A stretch of DNA of 64,000 bases from contig NZ_SNYN01000015.1 in assembly GCF_004363075.1 (NCBI RefSeq), positions 1 through 64,000 on the forward strand. Reading direction: 5' to 3'. The position numbers were made by a program, and so were the translations under genes. The notes under the pieces were generated by a model that was not told the DNA's origin, ran no database searches, and saw only the letters and a program-made list of their open reading frames with translations. Shown here one piece after another: positions 54,405 to 63,322 of the stretch. The stretch comes from Actinorugispora endophytica. Lineage in GTDB: Bacteria > Actinomycetota > Actinomycetes > Streptosporangiales > Streptosporangiaceae. Within the stretch, counting starts at the first letter, position 1, and every line of letters begins with the position of its first letter.

Positions 54405-56015
54405 GTGTCCGAACCACTCGAGGGCCGCCCCGCGCCGCGTAGACCGCTCGTCGACGCCGTGTGCGGCCTGCTCGCCGCCGCGTCGGCGCTGGCCGCGGCC
54501 GAGCTCGTCGCCGCGCTGACCAATCCGGCCGCCGCCCCGCTGATCGCGGTCGGCGGCGCCGTCGTCGACCTGGCCCCGCCCTGGCTCAAGGACTTCGCGG
54601 TGGAGGCCTTCGGCACCGCGGACAAACCGGTCCTGCTGGGCGGGATGGCCGTCGTACTCGCCCTGTTCGCGGCGCTGGCCGGTGTCCTCGGCAGGACCGC
54701 GCCGCGGGCGGGGACCGCCGGGGTCGTGCTGTTCGCCGCGATCGGCGTGGCCGCCGCGCTGTCCCGGCCCGGCAGCGGGCCCGCCGACGCGCTGCCCGCG
54801 ACCCTGGGCGGCCTGGTCGCGGCCGGGGTGCTGCGGCTGCTGCTGCGGGCGTCCGCCCCCGCGGTCCCCGGCGCGGCGCCGGACGAGGGGGAGGGGAGCG
54901 GCGAGGAGGCGGCCGGGGACGGCCCCGGGTTCGACCGTCGGCGGTTCGTCATGGTCGCGGGCGCGGCAGCCGGGCTGTCCGCGGGCGCGGGCGCGGTGGG
55001 TCGGCTGCTGGCCGTGGAGCGGGTGGACGTCGAGGCGGTCCGCCGGGCCGTCCGGCTGCCCGCTCCCGCGTCGCCCGCCCCGCCGCTCGCGGACGGCGTC
55101 GACCTGGAGATCGGCGGGCTGGCCGCGTTCTTCACCCCCACCGCGGACTTCTACCGGATCGACACGGCGCTCTCCGTCCCGCGCGTGGACGCGTCGACCT
55201 GGCGGCTGCGCCTGCACGGGAAGGGGATCGCCGAGCGCGAGTACGCCTACGCCGACCTTCTCGGACGCGCGGACCTGGTGGAACGCGACATCACCCTGGC
55301 GTGCGTGTCCAACCCGGTGGGCGGGGAGTACGTCGGCAACGCCCGCTGGATCGGCGTCCCCCTCGCCCCGCTGCTGCGCGAGGCGGGGGTGCGCCCGCCC
55401 GGCGAAGGCGGCCCGGCCGACCAGATCGTGTCGCGTTCGGTGGACGGGATGACCATCGGCACCCCCCTCGAGGACGTACTGGACGGGCGCGACGCCATGC
55501 TCGCCCTGGGCATGAACGGTGTTCCGCTGCCGCTGCGGCACGGCTTCCCGGTCCGGATGGTGGTGCCCGGCCTGTACGGGTACGTCTCGGCCTGCAAGTG
55601 GCTGGCGGAACTGGAGCTGACCACGTTCGACGCCTTCGACGCCTACTGGGTGCCGCGCGGCTGGTCGGCGCTGGGTCCGATCAAGACCCAGTCCCGCATC
55701 GACCGGCCCCGGTCGTTCGACGAGGTCCCGGCGGGCGACCTCACGGTGGCGGGCGTGGCCTGGGCCCAGCACACCGGGATCGACAGGGTCGAGGTGCGCG
55801 TCGACGGCGGCCCGTGGCAGGAGGCCGGGCTCGCCGCCGAGGACACCGCCGACACCTGGCGGCAGCGGGCGCTCACCGTGCGGCTCGAACCGGGCGACCA
55901 CCGGTTCGAGGCCCGCGCCACCGACCGGTCCGGCCGCACCCAGACCGGCGCGCGCGCCCCGGTCGCCCCCGACGGCGCCACCGGATGGCACTCGGTCTCG
56001 GTGACCGCCGCCTGA
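54405..56015 (+). CDS. Membrane sulfite-oxidase-fold molybdopterin oxidoreductase
   Basis: 536 aa, GTG start. Four membrane helices occupy about residues 10-150 and one more at 185-200 (FDRRRFVMVAGAAAGLSAGA, which looks like an internal Tat-type segment). The catalytic domain (about 235-430) has the Mo-ligand Cys300 in LACVSNPVGGEYVGNARW and the GFPVRMVVPGLYGYVSACKW block. The C-terminal Mo-co dimerisation domain (about 435-530) includes VAGVAWAQHTGIDRVEVRVD. It resembles YedY-like extracytoplasmic oxidoreductases; substrate and electron partner are unknown. Confidence 0.92.
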   Translation: MSEPLEGRPAPRRPLVDAVCGLLAAASALAAAELVAALTNPAAAPLIAVGGAVVDLAPPWLKDFAVEAFGTADKPVLLGGMAVVLALFAALAGVLGRTAPRAGTAGVVLFAAIGVAAALSRPGSGPADALPATLGGLVAAGVLRLLLRASAPAVPGAAPDEGEGSGEEAAGDGPGFDRRRFVMVAGAAAGLSAGAGAVGRLLAVERVDVEAVRRAVRLPAPASPAPPLADGVDLEIGGLAAFFTPTADFYRIDTALSVPRVDASTWRLRLHGKGIAEREYAYADLLGRADLVERDITLACVSNPVGGEYVGNARWIGVPLAPLLREAGVRPPGEGGPADQIVSRSVDGMTIGTPLEDVLDGRDAMLALGMNGVPLPLRHGFPVRMVVPGLYGYVSACKWLAELELTTFDAFDAYWVPRGWSALGPIKTQSRIDRPRSFDEVPAGDLTVAGVAWAQHTGIDRVEVRVDGGPWQEAGLAAEDTADTWRQRALTVRLEPGDHRFEARATDRSGRTQTGARAPVAPDGATGWHSVSVTAA

Positions 56016-56117
56016 GAAGCCGCCCCGGAGCTTCGCGCGAAGGCGGCCGCGCGGGGATGGGAGGCCGGGCCGCCCACCCGTTACTGTCGAGAGCACGTTC
56101 GACACGAGGAGTTCACG

Positions 56118-56405
56118 ATGACCACTCGCACCCCTGAACTGACGGCCTCGTTGCGCCGCCTCGCGGCCGGAACCGCGATCGTCCTGCTCGCCCTGGTCCC
56201 CCTGAGCGCCTGCGACGACAGCGCAGAGGCGCCCCGGGAGGACACGGAGTCCGAGTCGATGACGGAGGACGGTGAGGACGGTGAGGACGGTGAAAACGAC
56301 ATGGAGGACGACTCCGACGACGGCGACATGGGCGGCGAGGAGGAACCCGTGGACGGTGACGGCGCGGAGGACGACATGGGCGGCGAGGAGCACGAGGACC
56401 ACTAG
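56118..56405 (+). CDS. Acidic lipoprotein
   Basis: 95 aa, ATG after CACGAGGAG. The signal peptide ends in the lipobox LSAC (about residue 32). The mature part is almost entirely Asp/Glu/Gly with repeated EDGEDGE and DDMGGEE units, plus Met residues, suggesting cation binding or an extended spacer. It stands 100 nt behind the oxidoreductase gene and may be co-expressed. The TAG stop (56403-56405) is the TAG of the CTAG that opens intergenic repeat G. Confidence 0.82.
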   Translation: MTTRTPELTASLRRLAAGTAIVLLALVPLSACDDSAEAPREDTESESMTEDGEDGEDGENDMEDDSDDGDMGGEEEPVDGDGAEDDMGGEEHEDH

Positions 56406-56737
56406 GGAGTCTCGGGCGCGGGGGTGAATCGGGCATCGGTGTTTCGGGGGCCTTTCGGCCTCACGCCACGCGGATCGCAAGGTGACAGCAGGCGGCGACG
56501 GCGGGGCCGGTTCCGCACCCACCCGGAATGATCTTGGGCTTTCCGCCCTTCCCGGCCCCGAAACGGGCAGAAAGCCCAAGACCGTCAACGGAACCCTCAC
56601 GCAACGGACGTCGTGGGTACGGCCCCGGCCCCCGCCCGCCGTCGCCGCCCCGTCACCGCGCCGCACACGAGGACACCCCGACGATCCGGCCGGCGGACTC
56701 CCGACACCGAATCATCCCCGCGCCGGAGCTTCCCCAG
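56402..56737. repeat. CTAG-family intergenic repeat, copy G (full length)
   Basis: The left end CTAGGGAGTCTCGGGCGCGG and right end CCCGCGCCGGAGCTTCCCCAG face each other (here given in part, CGCGCCGGAGCTTCCCCAG). Arms are more than 100 bp each; the left has TTTCGGCCTCACGCCACGCG and the right CGACGATCCGGCCGGCGGAC. The centre is CTTGGGCTTTCCGCCC (56533-56548) paired with 56565-56580 (one mismatch) and loop TTCCCGGCCCCGAAAC, as in copy E. The left end supplies the stop of the acidic lipoprotein gene. Confidence 0.75.
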
Positions 56738-56766
56738 TGTCCCGCGTCCGGGGTCCGGCGCCCGCT

Positions 56767-56839
56767 CTCCCCGCTGGTCGTGACCTTTCCGGGGCCCGGA
56801 GACGGTCGAGACCACGAGAAGGCCACGTCCAGCGGGGAG
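56767..56839. terminator. Hairpin between repeat G and the ROK gene
   Basis: A 21-bp stem (56767-56787 with 56819-56839, two mismatches, begins CTCCCCGCTGGTCGTGACCT) with a 31-nt loop. It resembles the hairpins at 10962-11027 and 35974-36042, and could be a further solo member of that hairpin family. Confidence 0.6.
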
Positions 56840-56966
56840 GCCGCCAGGAACCGGACATCGTCCTGCGGTTCCGGGCTCCGGTTCCCGTCCGCTTCCCGCT
56901 GTTTTCAAGCCTTGTAAGCTCGCTTCCACCGGCTACCGACCGGAGCCGCCGAGAAGAGGAGCGCAA

Positions 56967-58136
56967 GTGACAACGGACGTCCAGGTCACGCCGGGGTCGC
57001 AGGCCGCACTGCGCCAGGCGAACCGGGAGCGGATCGTGAACGCGCTGCGCGACGGCGGAACGCTCACCCAGGCCGAGATCGCGCGCGCCACCGGTCTGTC
57101 CGCGGCGAGCGTGTCCAACATCGTGCGGGACCTGCGCTCGACGGGCGCGGTCTCGGTGCGCGAGACCTCCTCCAACGGGCGGAGGGCGCGCGCGGTCACA
57201 CTGCTGCGGCCCCCCGGGGTGCTGGTGGCGATCGACTTCACGCACTCGGCGCTCACCGTCGCCCTGGGCGACACCCAGGGGCAGGTCCTCCTCGAGGAGA
57301 CGATCTCCTACGACGTGTCGGAGGACCCGGTCCGCGGGGTGCGGCGCGCGGTCTGGCTGGCCGAGACCATGCTCACCCGGGCGCGGGTGGACCACTCGAT
57401 GGTCGCCGGGGCCGCCGCGTCGATCCCCGGGCCCGTGGACCCGGTCAGCGGCCTGATCGGCGGGATCACCTGCATGCCGCGCTGGGCGGGGTTCGAGCCG
57501 GGGCGGGAGCTGAGCGACCGCCTGGGCCTGCCGGTGCGGGTGGACAACGACGCCAACCTGTGCGCGCTGGCCGAGACCGCCGAGGGCGTGGCCCGGGGGA
57601 TGGAGCACGTCGTCTACGTCAACGTCTCCCAGGGCGTGGGCGCCGGGGTCGTCGTCGCGGGGCGGCTGTTCCAGGGAGCGGGCGGCACCGCGGGCGAGAT
57701 CGGGCACATCGGGTTGGACGAGCGCGGGCAGGTGTGCCGCTGCGGCAACCGGGGCTGCCTGGAGACGCTGGTCGGCGCCCCGTACCTGCTGGGCATGCTC
57801 CCCCAGCAGGGCAACGTGGGGCACAACGCCACGATGCCGGACCTGATCCGGGCCGCGCTGGCGGGGGACCCGGGATGCCGCAGGATCATCGCGGAGGCGG
57901 GGGCCGCGCTGGGCCGGGGCGTGGCGGTCGTGGTGAACATGTTCAACCCGCAGATGGTCGTCGTCGGGGGTGAGCTCGCCGAGTCGGGGGAGCTCCTGCT
58001 CGACCCCATGCGCCGCGCCATGGAGATGGGCGCGCTCGGCAGCGCGCTCGCCGACCTGCGGCTCGTCCAGGGGGACTTCGACACCCGGGCCGCGCTGCGC
58101 GGGGCGCTCCGGCTCGCTCTTGCCTCCACGGCCTGA
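56967..58136 (+). CDS. ROK-family transcriptional regulator
   Basis: 389 aa, GTG after AAGAGGAGCG. An N-terminal winged helix (about 15-80, TQAEIARATGLSAASVSNIV) is followed by the ROK sugar-kinase-like domain with VDNDANLCALAETAEG, GVGAGVVVAGRLFQGAGG and the zinc-binding CRCGNRGCLE. This is the XylR/NagC pattern of sugar-responsive repressors. The adjacent xylose-type ABC operon is the likely target. The promoter region between the two (58137-58391) contains palindromic sites. Confidence 0.92.
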   Translation: MTTDVQVTPGSQAALRQANRERIVNALRDGGTLTQAEIARATGLSAASVSNIVRDLRSTGAVSVRETSSNGRRARAVTLLRPPGVLVAIDFTHSALTVALGDTQGQVLLEETISYDVSEDPVRGVRRAVWLAETMLTRARVDHSMVAGAAASIPGPVDPVSGLIGGITCMPRWAGFEPGRELSDRLGLPVRVDNDANLCALAETAEGVARGMEHVVYVNVSQGVGAGVVVAGRLFQGAGGTAGEIGHIGLDERGQVCRCGNRGCLETLVGAPYLLGMLPQQGNVGHNATMPDLIRAALAGDPGCRRIIAEAGAALGRGVAVVVNMFNPQMVVVGGELAESGELLLDPMRRAMEMGALGSALADLRLVQGDFDTRAALRGALRLALASTA

Positions 58137-58211
58137 AGCGGCCGGGTAAAACCTTGACCGGTTTACAGATCTTCACATGACCCCTGTCGCCCGCTTTGAC
58201 CTGCGGATACG

Positions 58212-58221
58212 TTGAATTCAA
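58212..58221. promoter_or_regulatory. Palindrome in the sugar-operon promoter
   Basis: TTGAATTCAA is a perfect 10-bp palindrome, followed by AAGGCTAAATCCAAC and, downstream, TTCAAAGCTTGA (58259-58270). The AT-rich sites lie in the gap between the ROK gene and the binding-protein gene and are plausible ROK operators. Confidence 0.5.
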
Positions 58222-58391
58222 AGGCTAAATCCAACATCCGTGACATTTCGGTTATGTGTTCAAAGCTTGACGACAAGGTTGCGAGAGGTTTGACTTCACG
58301 CATTGGTTCACCGAGTGATCCAGCGCACGTTCTGCGGTGGGTGCGTACTCATTCCCCAGGTTCGGTGGGCCCTCAACGGAGGTCAGAAGCG

Positions 58392-59528
58392 ATGAGCAAC
58401 CGAAACAAGTTCTTCCACCGCGTCGCGGTGGGCGCCGCCTCGGTGGCGCTCCTGGCGGCGGCCGGGTGCGGGGCGACCACGACCGGCGGAGGCGACGGCG
58501 AGACGGCGACCGCCTCGGTCGAGGAGGGCTTCACCATCGGGCTGCTGCTGCCCGAGTCCAAGACCACCCGGTACGAGAAGTTCGACAGGCCCCTCTTCGA
58601 GGAGGCCGTGGCGGAGATCTGCCCCAACTGCGAGGTCTCGTACCAGAACGCGGACCAGGACGTCGCCAAGCAGCAGTCCCAGGCCGAGGCCATGCTGACC
58701 CAGGGCGTCGGCGTCCTGGTCCTGGACGCCGTCGACGCCGAGGCGGCCGGCAGCATCGTCCAGCAGGCCAAGGGCCAGGGCGTCCCGGTCGTCGCCTACG
58801 ACCGGCTGGCCCAGGGCGGCGTGGACTACTACGTCTCCTTCGACAACAAGACCGTCGGTAACGTCCAGGGCGAGGCGCTCATCGCCGGGATGGAGGCGGC
58901 GGGGACGGCCGGCGAGGGCGAGGTCGTCATGATCAACGGTTCGCCCACCGACCCCAACGCCGCGGACTTCAAGGCCGGCGCGCACGAGATCCTCGACGGC
59001 CAGGTCGAGATCGGCGCCGAGTACGACACCGCCGACTGGTCGCCCGACAGGGCCCAGCAGCAGATGGAGCAGGCCATCACCTCCATCGGCGCCGAGGAAA
59101 TCAGCGGCGTCTACAGCGCCAACGACGGCATGGCCGGCGGCGTCATCGCCGCGCTCAAGAGCGCGGGCGTGGAGGAGCTGCCTCCCATCACCGGGCAGGA
59201 CGCCGAACTCGCCGGCATCCAGCGGATCATCTCCGGCGACCAGTACATGACGGTCTACAAGGCCATCCAGCCCGAGGCCGAGATCGCCGCCGCGATGGCG
59301 GTCGCCGCCGCCACCGGCGAGGAGTACGAGGGCAGCGCAGACAACCCGCTGACCGAGTCCACCGACGGCGAGGGGAACACGGTCCCGTCCGTGCTCATCG
59401 AGCCGGTCGCGGTCACCGCCGAGAACGTCGAGGACACCGTGATCTCCGATGGTTTCTACTCCATCGAGGAGATCTGCACCGACGCCTACGCCGACACCGA
59501 CCTGTGCAAGGAAGCCGGCGACAGCTAG
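58392..59528 (+). CDS. xylF: Sugar-binding lipoprotein of xylose-type ABC transporter
   Basis: 378 aa, ATG after CAACGGAGG. The signal peptide ends in the lipobox AAAGC (about residue 24). The periplasmic-binding-protein fold shows FTIGLLLPESKTTRYEKFDR, VPVVAYDRLAQGGVDYYVSF and ISGVYSANDGMAGGVIAALK, the XylF/RbsB class that binds xylose or a related monosaccharide. It is followed by a hairpin at 59621-59652 and the ATPase gene; lower downstream expression is expected. Confidence 0.92.
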   Translation: MSNRNKFFHRVAVGAASVALLAAAGCGATTTGGGDGETATASVEEGFTIGLLLPESKTTRYEKFDRPLFEEAVAEICPNCEVSYQNADQDVAKQQSQAEAMLTQGVGVLVLDAVDAEAAGSIVQQAKGQGVPVVAYDRLAQGGVDYYVSFDNKTVGNVQGEALIAGMEAAGTAGEGEVVMINGSPTDPNAADFKAGAHEILDGQVEIGAEYDTADWSPDRAQQQMEQAITSIGAEEISGVYSANDGMAGGVIAALKSAGVEELPPITGQDAELAGIQRIISGDQYMTVYKAIQPEAEIAAAMAVAAATGEEYEGSADNPLTESTDGEGNTVPSVLIEPVAVTAENVEDTVISDGFYSIEEICTDAYADTDLCKEAGDS

Positions 59529-59620
59529 GACGTGCCTCCCGGGCCGCTTCGGGTCCGCGCCGCCGAGGCGACGCACACCGACCCGGGAGCACCGGAGAGG
59601 CGCCCCAGGAAGCGGACCGG

Positions 59621-59652
59621 GGGCGCCGGACCCACCCATAAGTCCGGCGCCC
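59621..59652. terminator. Hairpin between xylF and xylG
   Basis: Perfect 10-bp stem GGGCGCCGGA (59621-59630) with 59643-59652 and a 12-nt loop. It probably stabilises the binding-protein mRNA or partly terminates it. Confidence 0.55.
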
Positions 59653-59684
59653 TCCCGATCAGCGGTCACCACGAGGAAGCGACA

Positions 59685-60470
59685 ATGACAGAACCGGTCC
59701 TGGAGCTCTCCGGGATTTCCAAGAGATTCGGCGCGGTCCAAGCGCTCAGCGACGTCGACCTCCGCGTCCACCCGGGCGAGGTCGTGGCACTGCTGGGCGA
59801 CAACGGCGCCGGAAAATCGACCCTCGTCAAGGTCATCGCGGGGGTCAACCCCGCGGACAGCGGCGTGATCGCCTGGGAGGGCCGACCGGTCCAGGTGAAC
59901 CGCCCCAGCGACGCCCAGCACCTGGGGATCGCGACCATCTACCAGGATCTCGCGCTCTGCGACAACCTGGACATCGTGGCCAACCTGTTCCTCGGCAACG
60001 AGCGGACCACCGGCGGCGTCCTGGACGAGCTGGAGATGGAGCGGCGCGCCCAGGAACTCCTGGACTCGCTCTCCGTGCGCATCCCGAGCCTCCGGGTCCC
60101 GGTGGCCTCGCTGTCGGGCGGCCAGCGCCAGATCATCGCGATCGCCCGTTCCCTGCTCGGCGACCCCAAGGTCGTCATGCTGGACGAGCCCACCGCGGCG
60201 CTGGGCGTGGCCCAGACCGCCCAGGTGCTCGACCTCATCGAACGCCTGCGCGACCAAGGACTCGCGGTTATCCTGATCAGCCACAACATGGCCGACGTGC
60301 GCGCGGTCGCCGACCGCGCCGTGGTCCTGCGCCTGGGCCGCAACGCGGGTGACTTCCAGGTCGAGGACACCAGCTACGAGGAGATCGTGGCGGCCATCAC
60401 CGGAGCGGCCGACAACCCCGTGTCCCGTCGGGCCGGCCGCGTCGCGGTTCCGGGATCGGAGGAAGCGTGA
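59685..60470 (+). CDS. xylG: Xylose-type ABC transporter ATPase, single-domain
   Basis: 261 aa. Walker A GDNGAGKSTL (about 38-47), signature SLSGGQRQIIAIARSLL, Walker B VVMLDEPTAALG. Classical XylG/RbsA proteins hold two ATPase domains in about 500 aa; this one has a single domain, as in the shorter actinobacterial form, so it should work as a homodimer. The stop overlaps the next start (TGATG at 60468-60472). Confidence 0.93.
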   Translation: MTEPVLELSGISKRFGAVQALSDVDLRVHPGEVVALLGDNGAGKSTLVKVIAGVNPADSGVIAWEGRPVQVNRPSDAQHLGIATIYQDLALCDNLDIVANLFLGNERTTGGVLDELEMERRAQELLDSLSVRIPSLRVPVASLSGGQRQIIAIARSLLGDPKVVMLDEPTAALGVAQTAQVLDLIERLRDQGLAVILISHNMADVRAVADRAVVLRLGRNAGDFQVEDTSYEEIVAAITGAADNPVSRRAGRVAVPGSEEA

Positions 60471-61723
60471 TGGCTCAACAGACCACCCCCGCCGCCCACG
60501 GCGCGACGGCGGCCCGTGACCCGCGACTCATCGTGGACGGCGGCGGCGCCAAGGGACTGCTGTCCGGTTCGCTGCGTCGGCTGCGCGGCGGCGAACTCGG
60601 CCCGGTGCCGGTCATCGCGGGCCTCGTCGTCATCGCCGTCGTCTTCCAGAGCCTGAACGACAAGTTCCTGTCCCCGCAGAACCTGTCCAACCTGACCCTC
60701 CAGATCGTCGCGATCGGACTGATGTCCTGCGGCGTCATCATGGTGCTGCTGCTGGGTGAGATCGACCTGTCGGTCGGTTCGGTCGCGGGCGTGTCCGGCG
60801 TGGTCATGGCGGTCCTCGCGATCAGGCACGGCTGGAACGAGATCGCCGCGATGGTGGTCGCCATCGCGGTCGGCGCGCTCATCGGCGTCATCCACGGCGC
60901 CATCTTCGCCAAGATCGGGGTGCCCGCGTTCGTCGTGACCCTGGCGGGCCTGATCGGCTGGCAGGGCGCGCAGATCTACCTGCTCAGCCCCGACGGCACC
61001 ATGAACGTGCCCTACGACGGCCCGATCGCCTACCTCACCCAGACGTACTTCGTCCCGGTGATCGGCTGGACCGTCGGGGGCCTGGCGGTCGCCCTCTACG
61101 CCGCGTCCACCCTGTACGGCGAGCGCCGCCGCGCGGCCGCGGGCCTGCCCGCCAAGTCCGTCACGGACGTCGTGACGCGCATCGTCCTGGTGGCGGTCCC
61201 GGTGCTCGGCACGGTGTGGGTGCTCAACAGCTACAAGGGCGTCCCGCTGGCGTTCCTGATCTTCGTCGGGTTCGTCGTCGTGTTCGACCTGGTCCTGCGC
61301 AAGACCCGGTACGGCCGGATGGTCTTCGCGGTCGGCGGCAGCGCCGAGGCGGCCCGCCGCGCGGGCATCAGCGTGGACCTCATCCGGATCTCGGTGTTCG
61401 CGCTGGCCTCGATGCTCTCGGCGCTCGGCGGCATCATGTTCGTCTCGCGCAGCTTCGCGGTGAACCAGTCCACCGGTGGCGGCGACGCGCTGATGATGGC
61501 CATCGCGGCAGCGGTCATCGGCGGCACCAGCCTCTTCGGCGGCCGCGGCAGCGCCTACTCGGCGCTGCTGGGCGGCCTGGTGCTGGGGGCCATCGCCTCG
61601 GGGCTGTTCCTGCTCCAGATGGACTCCTCGGTGCGGTTCATGATCACCGCGGGCGTCCTGCTCGTCGCGGTCATCCTGGACGCGGTCTCGCGCCGCAGCA
61701 GAAAGACCCACGCCCGGGGTTAG
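60470..61723 (+). CDS. xylH: Xylose-type ABC transporter permease
   Basis: 417 aa from ATG 60470 (a GTG at 60467 is an alternative). About ten membrane helices start after a 45-residue Ala/Arg-rich head. The family motifs are GVIMVLLLGEIDLSVGSVAG, IHGAIFAKIGVPAFVVTLAG, AVGGSAEAARRAGISVD (the ATPase-contact loop) and AVIGGTSLFGGRGSAYSALL. Forms the channel of the sugar importer with the single-domain ATPase. It ends at a strong terminator. Confidence 0.94.
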   Translation: MAQQTTPAAHGATAARDPRLIVDGGGAKGLLSGSLRRLRGGELGPVPVIAGLVVIAVVFQSLNDKFLSPQNLSNLTLQIVAIGLMSCGVIMVLLLGEIDLSVGSVAGVSGVVMAVLAIRHGWNEIAAMVVAIAVGALIGVIHGAIFAKIGVPAFVVTLAGLIGWQGAQIYLLSPDGTMNVPYDGPIAYLTQTYFVPVIGWTVGGLAVALYAASTLYGERRRAAAGLPAKSVTDVVTRIVLVAVPVLGTVWVLNSYKGVPLAFLIFVGFVVVFDLVLRKTRYGRMVFAVGGSAEAARRAGISVDLIRISVFALASMLSALGGIMFVSRSFAVNQSTGGGDALMMAIAAAVIGGTSLFGGRGSAYSALLGGLVLGAIASGLFLLQMDSSVRFMITAGVLLVAVILDAVSRRSRKTHARG

Positions 61724-61794
61724 CGCGACCCCGGCCCTCCCCGGTCCCGCCCGCCCTCCACCACTCCTCCCGGCGGACGCGGACCGGTCCGGGC

Positions 61795-61829
61795 GGCACC
61801 CCTGGAGACTCCTCCCCTCCAGGGGTGCC
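61795..61829. terminator. Terminator hairpin after xylH
   Basis: Perfect 12-bp stem GGCACCCCTGGA (61795-61806) with 61818-61829 and an 11-nt loop. Confidence 0.82.
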
Positions 61830-61868
61830 GTGCCGTCCGATGTCCGATGGGGGATAGTCTCGCCTTTC

Positions 61869-62588
61869 GTGTCTGATCTGGTGTTCTTCTCGGTGGCGGG
61901 GGCGGCGGTGCTGCTCGGCGCGCTCGTGCAGAGCAGCGTCGGAACGGGGCTGGCCCTGGTCGCGGCCCCCGTCGTCTCGCTGCTGGACCCGACGCTGATG
62001 CCGGGTTCGCTGCTCGTGCTCACCGCGGTGCTGCCGCTGTTGAACATCGGCGCCGAATGGCGGCACGCGGACGTGCGCGGCATCTCCTGGGCGCTGGTCG
62101 GACGGCTGGTGGGGACAGCGGCGGGAGTGGGCGTGGTGGCGCTGCTGGCGCCCCGCGCGCTCGGCCTGATCGTGGGAGTGATGGTGCTCCTGGCGGTGGC
62201 CGCCACCGTCTCGGCGGTGCGTCTGAGCCCCACCCCGGTGACCCTGGTCGTGGCGGGCACGGTCTCGGGCGTCTTCGGAACGGCCACCGCGATCGGGGGC
62301 CCGCCCATCGCGCTGGTCTACCAGCACGAGAAGGGGCCCCGGGTGCGCGCCACGCTGGCCGGGTTCTTCTTCGTGGGCGTACTGCTCTCGTTGACCGCGC
62401 TGGCCCTGGGCGGCCAGTTGCACGCCCGCGAGGTCGTGGTGGGGGGCGCGCTGATCCCGTTCATGGCGGCGGGCTTCCTGTTGTCCCGCCCGCTGCGGCG
62501 GTACCTTGACGGGGACCGGCTGCGCGCGGCGCTGCTGGTCCTGGTCTCGGTCTCGGGCGTGGTGCTGATCGCGCGCTCCCTGCTGTGA
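61869..62588 (+). CDS. TauE/SafE-family anion permease
   Basis: 239 aa from GTG 61869 (an upstream GTG at 61830 overlaps the terminator and is rejected). Seven or eight membrane helices; the two half-repeats are marked by LGALVQSSVGTGLALVAAP and SGVFGTATAIGGPPIALVYQ, the TauE/SafE pattern. It probably exports sulfite, sulfoacetate or another small anion. The gap before the start is very short and a TAGTCT word lies about 9 nt ahead, so a leaderless transcript is possible. Confidence 0.88.
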   Translation: MSDLVFFSVAGAAVLLGALVQSSVGTGLALVAAPVVSLLDPTLMPGSLLVLTAVLPLLNIGAEWRHADVRGISWALVGRLVGTAAGVGVVALLAPRALGLIVGVMVLLAVAATVSAVRLSPTPVTLVVAGTVSGVFGTATAIGGPPIALVYQHEKGPRVRATLAGFFFVGVLLSLTALALGGQLHAREVVVGGALIPFMAAGFLLSRPLRRYLDGDRLRAALLVLVSVSGVVLIARSLL

Positions 62589-62623
62589 CCGGGAGCGCCG
62601 AGGAGAGAGGGGCGGCGGGGCCG

Positions 62624-63208
62624 ATGACCGGACCGGTCCGGAGACCGACGAAGGCCGACCTGGCGGCCGCGCACGGGACCGCCATCGCCGACGTGCTCGG
62701 TCCCGACCTGGACGTGCTGTTCTGCGGGATCAACCCGGGGCTGTACTCCGGCTGGAGCGGCCACCACTTCGCCCGGCCGGGGAACCGGTTCTGGCCCGCG
62801 CTGCACGCCGCGGGGTTCACCCCCCGGCGGCTGCGCCCCGACGAGCAGGACCTGCTGCCCGCCATGGGGCTGGGCATCACCAACCTCGTGTCCCGGGCGA
62901 CCGCGCGGGCCGACGAGCTGACCCGGGACGAGCTGCGAGAGGGCGGCCGGGACCTGGCCGCGCGGCTGCGCGAGTACCGGCCGCGCGTGCTCGCGGTGCT
63001 CGGGGTCACCGCCTACCGCCAGGCGTTCGCCCGTCCCGGTGCCCGGATCGGACCGCAGGGGGGCGACGCCGCCGTCGAGGAGGTCCCGGTGTGGGTGCTG
63101 CCGAACCCCAGCGGGCTCAACGCCCACTGGAGCGCCGAGGCCATCGCCGCCGAACTGCGCCGTATGCGTGCCGGGTGCGTGCGGGGAAGAAGTGGAACCG
63201 GTCGGTAG
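62624..63208 (+). CDS. mug: G/U mismatch-specific uracil-DNA glycosylase (Mug/TDG family)
   Basis: 194 aa from ATG 62624 preceded by GAGGAGAGAGGGG; a GTG at 62585, overlapping the upstream stop, is the alternative. UDG family-2 motif A is VLFCGINPGLYSG (catalytic Asn in GINPG), and the late motif NPSGLNAHW inserts into DNA. HHFARPGNRFWPALHAAGF is the conserved region between. It removes uracil or alkylated bases opposite G in base-excision repair. Placed next to, and probably read separately from, dxs. Confidence 0.93.
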   Translation: MTGPVRRPTKADLAAAHGTAIADVLGPDLDVLFCGINPGLYSGWSGHHFARPGNRFWPALHAAGFTPRRLRPDEQDLLPAMGLGITNLVSRATARADELTRDELREGGRDLAARLREYRPRVLAVLGVTAYRQAFARPGARIGPQGGDAAVEEVPVWVLPNPSGLNAHWSAEAIAAELRRMRAGCVRGRSGTGR

Positions 63209-63322
63209 GTTGCGGGACAAAGCCCTGTGCCTTGCTCGTAGACTCGAACGAAGTGTGCCGGTCCAGCGCGCCCACGGCGCGGACACCGCACGCGTAGTCC
63301 GCAGATGAGGGGAATGGCGAGA

